Shown: positions 9,058 to 17,376 of the stretch, one piece after another
Numbering within the stretch: position 1 is the first letter of the stretch
Layout of the letters: each line of letters starts with the position of its first letter
Source: JAGWBD01 sp965220615
GTDB taxonomy: Bacteria > Chloroflexota > Anaerolineae > Aggregatilineales > Phototrophicaceae
Direction: 5' to 3'
Assembly: GCA_965220615.1 (NCBI GenBank)
Contig: CBDCQL010000002.1
Location: 2,453,597-2,517,596, forward strand
DNA: 64,000 nucleotides
Position numbers and translations under genes: made by a program
Notes under the pieces: generated by a model
What the model was told of the DNA's origin: nothing
Database searches by the model: none
What the model saw: only the letters and a program-made list of their open reading frames with translations

Positions 9058-9909
9058 TCAGGCCTCGTATTCCACCTGCGAACGCACGTAGCGCATGTTC
9101 AAAATGGTGCCGCCCAGAATGACGATGAAGAGAAAGGTGCCCATGGCCGAGGCCAGTCCGAAATTCGAGAACAGGGTGGCGTTGTAGTAAAGCTCCAGCG
9201 CCGGCGTGTAGGTAGCGTCGCTGGGCCCGCCGCCGGTCGTCAGGAAGATGAGCTGGAACTCCTGCATGCTGGCGATGAAGGTCAGGATCAGCAGCAGACG
9301 GAACTGCGGCACGAGCATGGGCAGATCGATGCGCGTGAAACGTTTCCACCAGGTGGCGCCGTCGACCTTCGCGGCGTCGAAGAGTTCCTGCGGAATGCCG
9401 ATCAGACCGCCGTAGATGATCAGCAGGGCGAAGGCGCTGATCCAGGGGAAGCCGATGGCCACGATGGCCGGCATGGCCGTGGCGCGTTCGCCCAGCCAGG
9501 AATGTACCCAGTGCTCCAGCCCCAGCGAGATCAGCGTCTGGTTCAGCAGGCCGATGGTGGGGTCGTAGATGTTGACCCAGAGCAGAATGCCGACCACGCT
9601 GGGCACCACCAGCGGCACGATGAAGAGCGTGCGCGCCAGGTACTGCAGCAGGCTGTGGCGGATGTGAAAGATCAGTTCGGCCACCAGCAGCGGCATCGCC
9701 AGCTTGAGGAAGGCGGACAGCGCCAGAATGGCCGCGTTCTTCATCCCGACCCAGAAGTAGTTGCTGTTGAGCATGGCGTCGAACTGCCGCGTGCCCACCC
9801 AGAGCGTCTCGCCGGTCGGGTTCCAGTCCGTGAAGGAATGATAGAGGCCCGAAAAGGCCGGATAATAGTTGAATATCAGCAGCAGCACGACCGTCGGTGT
9901 CAGCAGCAC
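9058..9909 (-). CDS. Sugar ABC transporter permease, MalF/UgpA type (5' end possibly damaged)
   Basis: A 283-residue permease with the MalF-type opening LLTPTVVLLLIFNYYPAFSGLYHSF and the EAA loop ELFDAAKVDGATWWKRFTRIDLPM. It pairs with the MalG-type protein encoded just downstream. The start is uncertain: the only candidate is a GTG at 9909 without a ribosome-binding site, and the reading frame continues upstream for 16 more family-like codons (ITFIGDWRRIAY) to a stop at 9958-9960 without any usual start codon. Related permeases carry 10-30 residues before this point. The abrupt drop in GC content just upstream suggests that the original 5' end and the expected binding-protein gene were lost or replaced. 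Confidence 0.85.
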   Translation of the reverse strand: MLLTPTVVLLLIFNYYPAFSGLYHSFTDWNPTGETLWVGTRQFDAMLNSNYFWVGMKNAAILALSAFLKLAMPLLVAELIFHIRHSLLQYLARTLFIVPLVVPSVVGILLWVNIYDPTIGLLNQTLISLGLEHWVHSWLGERATAMPAIVAIGFPWISAFALLIIYGGLIGIPQELFDAAKVDGATWWKRFTRIDLPMLVPQFRLLLILTFIASMQEFQLIFLTTGGGPSDATYTPALELYYNATLFSNFGLASAMGTFLFIVILGGTILNMRYVRSQVEYEA

Positions 9910-10517
9910 GTAGGCGATGCGCCGCCAATCGCCGATGAAGGTGATTGTGCGGCTATGTTACATGCCAGTGATCGTGTTCACTCTCATCAAGACTACGGCG
10001 ATGGTGACTGAGGTGACGATGGGCGTAGTGAAGGGGCGAGTTTACTCCGCTACCATGGCGTTGGGTCCTGGAACGTATTTTCACTGCCGACGGTCATCAG
10101 CAGTTTCATTGACGATACCCTCGCATGGGCGGGAGAATGGGCGTGCTGGCCTCATTCAGGCGGAACTCGCGGATGTCAATTAAGAAGCTCTGATGGCAGG
10201 TTGGCGTCTCCAATGTCTTCTGACACTTGAACCAGCATCGTCGACAATATCGCTAGTCGAATCGGGACACCCCCTTGATTCGCATGCTTTTTCACACAGT
10301 TACTCTTCTTAACCAGGTCATTCCAGATATTTTCCAGGAAGGGAATTACGGTGGACTGATAGGGCCACTTACGAGTACCCAACTGTGGCACCCATTGAAG
10401 TCTGAACTCCGACTACAATCAGAGGAGCGGCGGTGGTAGGTAAAACATTGCCGCTCATAGGTACATACTCCTCCAACAGGTCCGCCTCCTCTTCCATCAC
10501 AGACTCGCGTTTCACTT
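9910..10517. other. Lower-GC region without a convincing gene
   Basis: About 600 bases between the permease gene and the Thr-Pro-rich protein. GC content is well below that of the neighbours. The longest open frames (for example 10176-10391 reverse, 71 codons) have no recognisable domain or ribosome-binding site. It looks like a relic or an insertion scar. Confidence 0.5.
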
Positions 10518-11746
10518 TCAGTCCAGAACCTGGTTGTAGACAGTCTCCTCAGTACACGTCACTGGTGTCTTGGTGGGCGGCGGGCACTGGTTGGGCCCTT
10601 CGGACCCAATCTGCCAATCCCCACAGGTGTAATCCCGGCAATCATTCGGGTCGTCCTGCCAGCACACCTTGGTGCAAGATCTGCGGTCCCGACGCGTGTT
10701 GCAAATGTGCGACAGATAGACCTCGCGGGATTCGGTGTAATTCACGGTGATCTCAACTCGAGGTATGGCGGTGGGTGTGAGCGTGCTGGTGGGCGTGGCG
10801 GTGGGCAACGGGGTCGGAGTGGGCGTCGGTGTAGGTGTGGGCGTGTTGCTTGGCGTCGGCGTTGGTGTCGGCGTGTCGGTGGGTGTCGGGGTTGATGTTT
10901 CCGTCGGCGTAGGTGTCGGAGATGGCGTGGGCGACGGCGTGGGCGTGGAAGTGCCAGTCACCGTTATGATGGTATCAGGTGTCATCGTGGCGGTGCCATC
11001 GGGGGTTACCGTGGCCGTGAGAGTCGCCGTCGCCGTGGCAACGTCGGTAGGCGTAATCGTCATTGTTGCTGTGGCCGCTGGATCCCAGGTCAGCACTCTG
11101 CCCGGGGGCCATTGAGCGACCGGTCACTCGTGTGCCGGGCACGGGCGCGCAACTGCCAGACGCGCGCCGGGTCGAAGTCGGGGATGCGCCAGGCCGGCGC
11201 GTTGCTGGCCGCCACGGCCACGGCCGTGAAAGCGCCGGCGTGGCCCTGGCGGTAGGCCAGCACGTAGTCCAGCACGTTGCCGGCGACTGCGTCCCATGCG
11301 ACGGCGCCCGCGCTGTCGGTGAAGCGCATGTTGCTGACGCGCGCCAGGCGGCTTTCCGGCGTCGGGCTCACCGTCGGCGTGGGCGTTTGGGTCAGTCGGA
11401 CACGCAGGCTGTTGCTCCAGAAGCTGTTGCGGATGACGCCGGTGCTGCCCTGCGCCCGCACCTGCACCAGATAAACCACGTCCGGCTGCAGGCCGCTCAG
11501 GACGAAGCTCGTCTGTGTGGGCGGCAGGTTGGTGCCTTGCCAGGGCTGGCCGGGAAGTCGGTGACGGACGCGATAGCCGCTGACGCCCTCCACCGCCTGC
11601 CAGTGCAGCGTGTTGCCCTCAAGGCGCAATCCGGTGGGCCTCGGCAGGCGCGGCAGGGAGGACTGGGCCAAAGTGTTTTGTATTGACAGTAACACAACCA
11701 ATAGCAACAAAGTCAATTGAAGGACTTGTTTCACCGGTCTGTTCAT
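10518..11746 (-). pseudogene. Secreted FN3 / Thr-Pro-linker protein, split by a frameshift
   Basis: The first part (11746 to 11090) has a signal peptide (LQLTLLLLVVLLSIQNTLAQ) and two fibronectin type III-like domains (PRPTGLRLEGNTLHWQAVEG... and RVSNMRFTDSAGAVAWDAV...). It stops at a TGA just after the second domain. The next frame opens at once into TWDPAATATMTITPT, a linker of roughly 100 residues made almost entirely of Thr and Pro, then a Cys-rich C-terminus (eight Cys, e.g. KVCWQDDPNDCRDYTCGDW). One extra base in the C5 run (G5 on the + strand, 11104-11108) would join both halves into a single protein of about 408 residues. The Thr-Pro linker is a DNA repeat of GT-rich triplets. It is probably an extracellular protein; whether the break is real or a base-calling error cannot be told here. 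Confidence 0.72.
10770..11060. repeat. Degenerate hexanucleotide repeat encoding the Thr-Pro linker
   Basis: A run of GTGGGCGTCGGT-like units on the + strand (ACCGACGCC-type on the coding strand) spells alternating Thr-Pro. It is prone to slippage, so linker length probably varies between strains. Confidence 0.75.
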
Positions 11747-11959
11747 TTGAATTTTGCCGACGATTGTCTTCGAAGGATGGCGACGTCCTGTTACGCCCCA
11801 CCGACGTTGAACTGACCTGAAAACTGGATATCACGCTGCACATTAACCGGACTTTCTGGCCACTGATCACCATTGGCGCAGGCCCGCAGGGACGGACCCG
11901 CCGCGACCGGACATCATGGTAGCGGATAAGCCGGGTCAGGTCAAAGCGACGTTTGGCCC
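11747..11959. other. Intergenic region upstream of the FN3 gene
   Basis: About 210 bases between the start of the FN3 protein and the end of the membrane-protein paralogue. It must hold the FN3 promoter on the reverse strand, but no convincing consensus was found. Confidence 0.3.
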
Positions 11960-13267
11960 TCAGGCGGCAACCTGCAGGCCGGCGAAGAGCACCGTGTCCT
12001 CCCCCAGCAGTTGAAGATTGTCGGCGCGCAGCGCCTGGCCCTGTAGCTCGCGCCAAGGGGGTTCGCCGGTCCACAGGCGCAAGGTCAGCGCATAGTCGCC
12101 GTCGGGCAGTTCTTCGGGCAAGTGCAGCGGCACCGTCTTGCGCACGATCAGGCCGGGGATGAAGGCTTCGCCGTGCGCGAACTGACCGATGCGCACGTCG
12201 TCGTGCTGCGCCACGGACACGCCCAGTTCCGACCGGACGAGAAGGTGCATGGAGAGCCGCAGTTGCGGCAGGTCCAGCGGACGGCGCGCCTGCCAGTAAA
12301 GGTCCACGTCGACCCGCTCGCCGGGCCGCGCGAGCCCTTGGTCGATGCGGTAACCTCGCAGCGCCAGGTCGCCGTCGCGCCATTCCACCAGCACCCGCCC
12401 GGCCTGGAAGCCGAGTTCCAGGGCCGGCAGCAGCCACATCCAGATGGCAAAGGCCAGCAGCGCCAGCGCGCCGGCCAGGGGGACGACCGCGTTTTCCAGT
12501 TTGTCGACGAGACGCCCTCCGCCGGGCTGGCGGCGCGGCGTCAACAGGAGCAGCGCACCGATGACCAGCGTGAACCCGACCAGTTCCGACGTTTCCTCCA
12601 GCATGCGCCAGAAGGGCAGGTAAAAGTCGAAGGCCTCGCAACTGTCCTGCAAGACCGTCCCCTCACAGCGAACGCCGTTCTCGACGACCTCCTCCAGCGT
12701 CGCGTCAAGCAGGATGCCGCCTGCCCCCAGCAGCGCCAGACCCAGCAGCAACAGGGCGAGCTGGCGTCGCAACGACCCGTCGCGCAGCATCAGGGCCGGC
12801 GGCACGACCACCAGCGCACCCGCCAGCAGGTAGACCGTCTTCCAACTGTCTTCATCGGCTTCGTGCAGCAGGAAGAATTCATCCGCCGCCAGATACAGCA
12901 GTCCTGCGCCCAGTGCCAGCCAGTAGAGACGCTGTGCGGCCGCCAAACCCGGTGAGGCGGTTGTTGCCTGGCCGGTTTTCAGGGCGAGCGACAGGGATGC
13001 AAACGCGGCCATGACCGGCAGCGCCGCCGACAGGGCGGAGGCCAGCCGGAATTCCCCGCCCAGATAGAAATGCCAGGAGAGGATGTGGCTGAACTCCGGC
13101 AGGATGCCGGGCTGCAGCAGGCCGAGCAGGGCGGCGCCGGCCAGCAGCGCCAGCAGCAGACGCCGTATGCCCCGCGCCGGGCGGGCGCGCCACAACAGCA
13201 CCAGGCCGGCGACCAGCGTGGCCAGCAGGCCGGCCAGCAGGACGTGCAACTGCAGAAAGTCGTTCAT
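11960..13267 (-). CDS. Multi-pass membrane protein with C-terminal domain (paralogue of 4510-5841)
   Basis: A 435-residue protein with the same plan as the one at 4510-5841: seven or eight predicted helices in the first 300 residues with a conserved LAADEFFLLHE loop, then a soluble domain with DVDLYWQARRPLDLPQLRLS, IVRKTVPLHLPEELP and LRLWTGEPPW. Function unknown. The soluble part probably faces outside. Two divergent copies 6 kb apart flanking the transporter locus point to an old duplication. It overlaps no neighbour and is followed on the same strand by noncoding sequence. Confidence 0.75.
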   Translation of the reverse strand: MNDFLQLHVLLAGLLATLVAGLVLLWRARPARGIRRLLLALLAGAALLGLLQPGILPEFSHILSWHFYLGGEFRLASALSAALPVMAAFASLSLALKTGQATTASPGLAAAQRLYWLALGAGLLYLAADEFFLLHEADEDSWKTVYLLAGALVVVPPALMLRDGSLRRQLALLLLGLALLGAGGILLDATLEEVVENGVRCEGTVLQDSCEAFDFYLPFWRMLEETSELVGFTLVIGALLLLTPRRQPGGGRLVDKLENAVVPLAGALALLAFAIWMWLLPALELGFQAGRVLVEWRDGDLALRGYRIDQGLARPGERVDVDLYWQARRPLDLPQLRLSMHLLVRSELGVSVAQHDDVRIGQFAHGEAFIPGLIVRKTVPLHLPEELPDGDYALTLRLWTGEPPWRELQGQALRADNLQLLGEDTVLFAGLQVAA

Positions 13268-13311
13268 CGACCCCTGGTTACGGGCCCGTCCGGCGGCGGG
13301 ACGGCGCCGCT

Positions 13312-14178
13312 TCAGGCATAGGGGTGGACGTGAGGGTCGCGCGCGGTCAGCAGGTCCGTGCAGCGCTGGCCGATCAGGGCCATGTGCGACTGCTGCCAGG
13401 GATGCGTGTAGATGTAGAAGCGTCCTTCACGCAGGGCAGTAAAGGTGTGCGCCGCCACTTCCGCGGGGTCCATGCCGTTTTCAATGGTGATCGAATGCCC
13501 GGCCAGCCACTCGCGGCGTCCGGGAATCTCGATGTCGCGCTCATCCGGCTCATGGGCGATGGCCGCCGGCCGGTTGCGCCGCGCGCCCGTCAGCGCCGTG
13601 GCCACCGGCCCGGGCAGGAGCACGTGCGCCTGCAGCATTGTGTCCATGCGCGAGAGTTCCTCGTGAAGCGTCTCGCTGAGCGCCACGACGGCGTGCTTGC
13701 TGACGGTGTAAATGCCCAGGTGACCGGCGATGAGGCCGGCGATCGAGGCCGTGTTGACGACGTGCGCGGGCTCGTCCTGCTCCAGCAGCCGGGGCGCGAA
13801 GACGTGCACGCCGTGGATCACGCCCCAGAGGTTCACGCCCAGCAGCCACTGCCAGTTGGCGAGCGTGCCCGCCAGCACGCTGCCCGCCACCGCCGAGCCC
13901 ACGCCGGCGTTGTTGCAGAGCAGGTGCACGCCGCCGAAGCGCGCCCAGGCCCTTTCGGCCAGGGCCTCCACGTCCTCAAGGCGCGAGACGTCCGTGCGCA
14001 GCGGCAATACCTCGGCGCCGCCCGCGCGCAGTTCTGCTGCGGCCCCGTCCAGGGCCTCCTGCTCGACGTCGGCCAGCACCAGGCGCATGCCCTGCTCTGC
14101 CGCTTGCCGCGCCAGCGCCAGGCCGATACCGCTGGCGCCGCCGGTGATGACCGCGACCTTTCCCTCAAATTCCTGCAT
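13312..14178 (-). CDS. SDR-family NAD(P)-dependent oxidoreductase
   Basis: A 288-residue classical short-chain dehydrogenase/reductase. The cofactor-binding TGGASGIG motif is at residues 12-19, NNAGVG near 90, and the catalytic Tyr-Lys pair is in YTVSKHA with the upstream Ser in NTASIAG. An acidic residue at the end of the second strand (LVLADVEQEAL) favours NAD(H) over NADP(H). The substrate cannot be told from the sequence; the HEELSRM and tail regions resemble broad-specificity SDRs. It ends 45 bases before the membrane-protein gene on the same strand and could be co-transcribed with it. Confidence 0.92.
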   Translation of the reverse strand: MQEFEGKVAVITGGASGIGLALARQAAEQGMRLVLADVEQEALDGAAAELRAGGAEVLPLRTDVSRLEDVEALAERAWARFGGVHLLCNNAGVGSAVAGSVLAGTLANWQWLLGVNLWGVIHGVHVFAPRLLEQDEPAHVVNTASIAGLIAGHLGIYTVSKHAVVALSETLHEELSRMDTMLQAHVLLPGPVATALTGARRNRPAAIAHEPDERDIEIPGRREWLAGHSITIENGMDPAEVAAHTFTALREGRFYIYTHPWQQSHMALIGQRCTDLLTARDPHVHPYA

Positions 14179-14260
14179 GCGCTACACTCCCCGCCTGTTC
14201 ATGCACCGCCTGGATCAGGTTTTTTGTCCGCACCGCCTGGGCCTGCTGCCGGAACGTCTG

Positions 14261-15247
14261 TCACGGCGTCGGCTGCAACCGCAGGGCATCCACCACGCGG
14301 CCATGAATGTTGGGGTTGGCGGCGATGACGCCCCTGTTGCGCGCCAGCGTTGACCCCTGGGAGAAATCCAGCGCCGAGCCGTCCAGATCGCTGACGATGC
14401 CGCCGGCGGCCTGTACCAGGGCCGTGCCCGCCGCGTGGTCCCAGATGCGGTGCCCGCCGCCGCGCGGCATGGTCTGACGCAGGTAAAGGTCCGCCTGCCC
14501 TGCCGCCACGCGGCCATATTTCTCCTGGCTGTCGATGCGTTCAATGCGCGCGGCCGCCAGGCCCGCCCTCTCGCAGACCTGCTGCATGCGCGAATGACTG
14601 GTGTGCCCGGGCTCGAAGCTGTCCATTAACAACATGTCGGCCGGGTCGCGGCGCCGGGAGACCTGCAGTTGACAGGCCGCGCCGCCCTGCAACGGCTCCA
14701 TCAACGCCCGGCCGGCCCGGGTATAAAGCAGCCGCCCGGCGCCCGGCCAACCCGGCGCGGCCAGCAGACCGGCGACGACCTGGTGACTTGCGTCCAGCAG
14801 GCCCACGGCGACCACGTAGTGGCGCAAGGCGATGAAGCCTTTCGTGCCGTCGATCGGGTCGATGACCCAGGTGCGTTCCGCCTCGCGCTGCCGGCCCTGG
14901 TCCAGCCAGACGCAGAGTTGCGCCTCGCTGACTTCCTCGCCCAGCGCAGCGCTGACCTGTCGCCGCACCTCCTCGCGTTCCCCCGTGCCGATGAGCTGCA
15001 GGAACTCGTCGCCGCCCTCCTCGGCGATGATGGCATCGTCCGGGAACAGGCGGCGGATCGCGCGGCAGAGGATGGCCTGGGCGCCGTAGTCGGCAATGGT
15101 GACGGGTTCGTGACCCTCCTTGCGCCGGACGGCGTCGTCCGGACGGCTGGAGCGAATATGGACGCGCTGCACCCTCTGGCACAGGACAGCCGCCTGTCGC
15201 ACGGCTGGCAGAAGTCGCTGAAGATCATCCATGGGGCTTCCTGTCAC
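14261..15247 (-). CDS. 3'(2'),5'-bisphosphate nucleotidase-like phosphatase (inositol monophosphatase family)
   Basis: A 328-residue lithium-sensitive-phosphatase family member. It has the metal-binding glutamates in IIAEEGG, the signature VIDPIDGTKGFI, and the C-terminal metal ligand in RIWDHAAGTALVQAAGG. The HAL2/CysQ-like subgroup (VTIADYGAQAIL before the EE motif, length near 330) removes the 3'-phosphate from PAP, which builds up during sulfate assimilation and sulfotransfer. A related use such as inositol-phosphate or fructose-bisphosphate hydrolysis cannot be excluded. It sits on the same strand just downstream of the MBL hydrolase (12-base gap), so the two may be co-transcribed. Confidence 0.9.
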   Translation of the reverse strand: MTGSPMDDLQRLLPAVRQAAVLCQRVQRVHIRSSRPDDAVRRKEGHEPVTIADYGAQAILCRAIRRLFPDDAIIAEEGGDEFLQLIGTGEREEVRRQVSAALGEEVSEAQLCVWLDQGRQREAERTWVIDPIDGTKGFIALRHYVVAVGLLDASHQVVAGLLAAPGWPGAGRLLYTRAGRALMEPLQGGAACQLQVSRRRDPADMLLMDSFEPGHTSHSRMQQVCERAGLAAARIERIDSQEKYGRVAAGQADLYLRQTMPRGGGHRIWDHAAGTALVQAAGGIVSDLDGSALDFSQGSTLARNRGVIAANPNIHGRVVDALRLQPTP

Positions 15248-15259
15248 CGAATGCGGGCG

Positions 15260-16141
15260 TCAGTTGGGGAGTATAGCAGAGCCACCCTGGCGCCGGAGCG
15301 GCAGGGGCACGCGCTGCAGGTCCCGGCCGTTGAGGACCGGTCCGTCATAGCCTTCACGGACCTCGTCCGCCAGGGTGTCGCTGCCCCCGCCCCAGCTGAG
15401 CTGGTGTACCAGCAGCAGCAGGCCGGGCCGGACGCGGCGGGCCAGGGCCGCCAGTTCGCTGCTGGAGGTATGTACGCTGCCGTGGTAGCGCTGCCAGGCC
15501 GGCGTCAGGGCGGCGAAGGCCCGCGCCGAATAGGCCTCGTGCACCAGGATGTCGCAGCCACTCGCGGCTGCCTCGATGCCGGCGCAGGGCGCCGTATCGC
15601 CGGAGACGACGATGCAGCCCTCCACCGTCTCGAAGCGGTAGGCCCAGGCGGGCCAGGAGCCGTGCTCGACGCGAAAGGCAGTAACCAACACCCGATCGTC
15701 CTGAAAGACCATACCCGGCGTGTCGAACTCCCGCGCCAGCAGGCGCTGTCCCCCGTCGTTGGCCGGTTCCAGACCCTCCAGGCGTTCGCGCACGTCCTCA
15801 CGCCAGGCCGCGCTTACCCCTCGCGCCAGCGCGTCCAGGCCGACGGGCCCGTAGACCGTCAGCGGGTCGCGCCGGCCCAGGGTCCAGGGGGTCAGCAGGA
15901 GATCGGGCAGGCCGGCCGTGTGATCGTGGTGCAAATGGGTGAGGAAGGCCAGGCGCAGCTGCGGCGGCGCCAGCGCCTCGATGCCCTGCTCCCGCCAGGC
16001 GCGCAGGGCGCGGCGCACGACGCCGGGGCCAAAATCCACCAGGTAGGAATGGCCGTCGACCACGACGGCCAGCGCCGACCCGTGACGGTCGGCTTCGGCG
16101 TTGGGCGTGCCGGTGCCCAACAGGACAAGTTCAGTCGCCAT
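15260..16141 (-). CDS. MBL-fold metallo-hydrolase, RNase Z-like
   Basis: I place the start at the second Met (16141), where MATELVLLGTGTPNAEADR gives the usual family N-terminus; an upstream ATG at 16174 would add 11 atypical residues and run towards the terminator. The zinc-binding signature THLHHDHTAG is near residue 75, followed by VSGDTAPC and LVHEAY and a final HQLSWGG, as in RNase Z / arylsulfatase-like metallo-beta-lactamases. Such proteins process tRNA 3' ends or hydrolyse small esters; this one lacks an obvious RNase Z exosite arm, so a small-molecule hydrolase is at least as likely. Confidence 0.88.
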   Translation of the reverse strand: MATELVLLGTGTPNAEADRHGSALAVVVDGHSYLVDFGPGVVRRALRAWREQGIEALAPPQLRLAFLTHLHHDHTAGLPDLLLTPWTLGRRDPLTVYGPVGLDALARGVSAAWREDVRERLEGLEPANDGGQRLLAREFDTPGMVFQDDRVLVTAFRVEHGSWPAWAYRFETVEGCIVVSGDTAPCAGIEAAASGCDILVHEAYSARAFAALTPAWQRYHGSVHTSSSELAALARRVRPGLLLLVHQLSWGGGSDTLADEVREGYDGPVLNGRDLQRVPLPLRRQGGSAILPN

Positions 16142-16172
16142 GGAATGCCGTCGACGCCCGCTGCAGGAATAC

Positions 16173-16199
16173 AAAACGACCGGCGGGACCGCCGGTCGT
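16173..16199 (-). terminator. Intrinsic terminator of tRNA-Arg
   Basis: Perfect 11-bp inverted repeat (ACGACCGGCGG / CCGCCGGTCGT, 16176-16199) followed on the reverse strand by TTTTG. It lies immediately downstream of the tRNA. Confidence 0.88.
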
Positions 16200-16205
16200 C
16201 ATCTG

Positions 16206-16279
16206 CGTGCCTGGAGGGATTCGAACCCCCGACCTATGGTTCCGTAGACCATCGCTCTAATCCACTGAGCTACAGGCAC
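16206..16279 (-). tRNA. tRNA-Arg (anticodon ACG)
   Basis: A 74-nt cloverleaf on the reverse strand. The acceptor arms GTGCCTG and CAGGCAC pair fully, the D arm is GCTC/GAGC, the anticodon stem ATGGT/ACCAT encloses the loop CTACGGA with anticodon ACG, and the T arm GGGGG/CCCTC encloses TTCGAAT. The discriminator base is G; the 3' CCA is not encoded. The A at position 34 is normally edited to inosine so that one tRNA reads CGU, CGC and CGA. Confidence 0.97.
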
Positions 16280-16345
16280 CCGCGCTTCATGGTGGCACAG
16301 GCAGTACGGACTGTCAAGGCCGCACAAGCCTGCGGCGCTGCGCCC

Positions 16346-17230
16346 TCAGGCGTCGGCGAGGACGGCCCCTTCCGGCACGCTGACCTCAAGCGCGCCGCCG
16401 TAGCGCATGTCGGAGAAGGCGAGCGTCAGGTTGACTTCGGTCGCTGCCGCCTGAGTGGACCCGCCCAGCGCGGCCGCGTCGATGGACAGCCCCAGGGCCA
16501 GCGTCATCTGGCGCATCAGGCCGCTGTTCAGTTCGACCGTCGATTCAATCGTCAGCAGCAGGTCCTGCAGCAGCATGCCCAGCATGGGCCCCATGGTGGC
16601 CAGGGTCTCGTCTTCCGTGATGTCGCCGGCCGCCGTCATCAATTCGCCGAATGTCGGCGAGCGCAGCCAGGCGCCCACGTCGACCTCGATCAGGTATGTC
16701 GCCATGCCATCGGCGTCCGAGCGCGTCCCGCTGCTGAAGTCGTCAAGGCCGAGAAACTCCAGCCAGCCGAGGAAATCGACGGCCTGGGCGCCGGCGATCT
16801 CGCTGGTGTCGGCGGGCAGGCCGGCATCGGCGAGGCCGACGTCCAGCGACATCTGCAGCCAGCCATCTTCCTCGCTCATAAACTGATACAGAATGTTGTC
16901 CACCAGACGCAGGCGCAGGACGGCTGGCCTGCCTTCATGCTCCGGGTCGCTGGACGTGCCTTCCAGGTCCATCGTCATCAGGGGCAGGCCCATGGCGTCC
17001 ATGCCAAAGGCGCCCGAACCACTCAGGTCGAGTCCCATCGCCAGCGTCGGGTCGCCCGCCACGCTGGCGTTCAGGCTGATATCAAAATGGAGCGTGTCCG
17101 CGTCCATGCCGGAAGCGTTCAACAGGGCGATGTCGTCTTCATCGAGGCCATCGATGGCCAACTGGGCCTGGGCCAGCACCGCGCCCGCCAACAAAAGCAA
17201 TACGCTTGACAGAATGGCAAGTCGACGCAT
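16346..17230 (-). CDS. Secreted protein of unknown function
   Basis: A 294-residue protein with a signal peptide (MRRLAILSSVLLLLAGAVLAQAQ). The mature part is rich in Ala, Leu, Met and Asp and alternates beta-like strands (LHFDISLNASVAG, MTMDLEGTSS, TYLIEVDVGAWLRS, EVNLTLAFSD). The pattern recalls the half-barrel fold of LolA/LppX-type lipid-binding proteins, but no motif proves it, and there is no lipobox Cys. It is transcribed on its own, convergent with nothing and upstream of tRNA-Arg on the same strand. Function not assignable. Confidence 0.7.
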   Translation of the reverse strand: MRRLAILSSVLLLLAGAVLAQAQLAIDGLDEDDIALLNASGMDADTLHFDISLNASVAGDPTLAMGLDLSGSGAFGMDAMGLPLMTMDLEGTSSDPEHEGRPAVLRLRLVDNILYQFMSEEDGWLQMSLDVGLADAGLPADTSEIAGAQAVDFLGWLEFLGLDDFSSGTRSDADGMATYLIEVDVGAWLRSPTFGELMTAAGDITEDETLATMGPMLGMLLQDLLLTIESTVELNSGLMRQMTLALGLSIDAAALGGSTQAAATEVNLTLAFSDMRYGGALEVSVPEGAVLADA

Positions 17231-17340
17231 TTTGGCTGCTCCCGAATTTCACGCAGGGGACTGCTGATGGTGCCAGTGTATTGTGCCGCCAGGGGACTGT
17301 CAACCAGCCCCGACGTTGCGGGCCCCTGCCGATGGCTGCG

Positions 17341-17369
17341 TTGCGATGAGCCGACGTACTTGCTATGCT
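17341..17369 (+). promoter_or_regulatory. Promoter of the SH3 lipoprotein gene
   Basis: TTGCGA (17341-17346), a 17-base spacer and TATGCT (17364-17369). The predicted start of transcription falls at or next to the ATG at 17377, so the mRNA would be leaderless. Confidence 0.6.
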
Positions 17370-17376
17370 GGCGCGC

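Noticed and set aside
10176..10391. 71-codon reverse-strand frame in the low-GC region
   Set aside because: No ribosome-binding site, no recognisable domain, and codon use unlike any neighbour.
14669..17209. 846-codon forward frame opposite four genes and the tRNA
   Set aside because: It runs antisense through a tRNA and several well-supported genes; its composition is that of a shadow frame.
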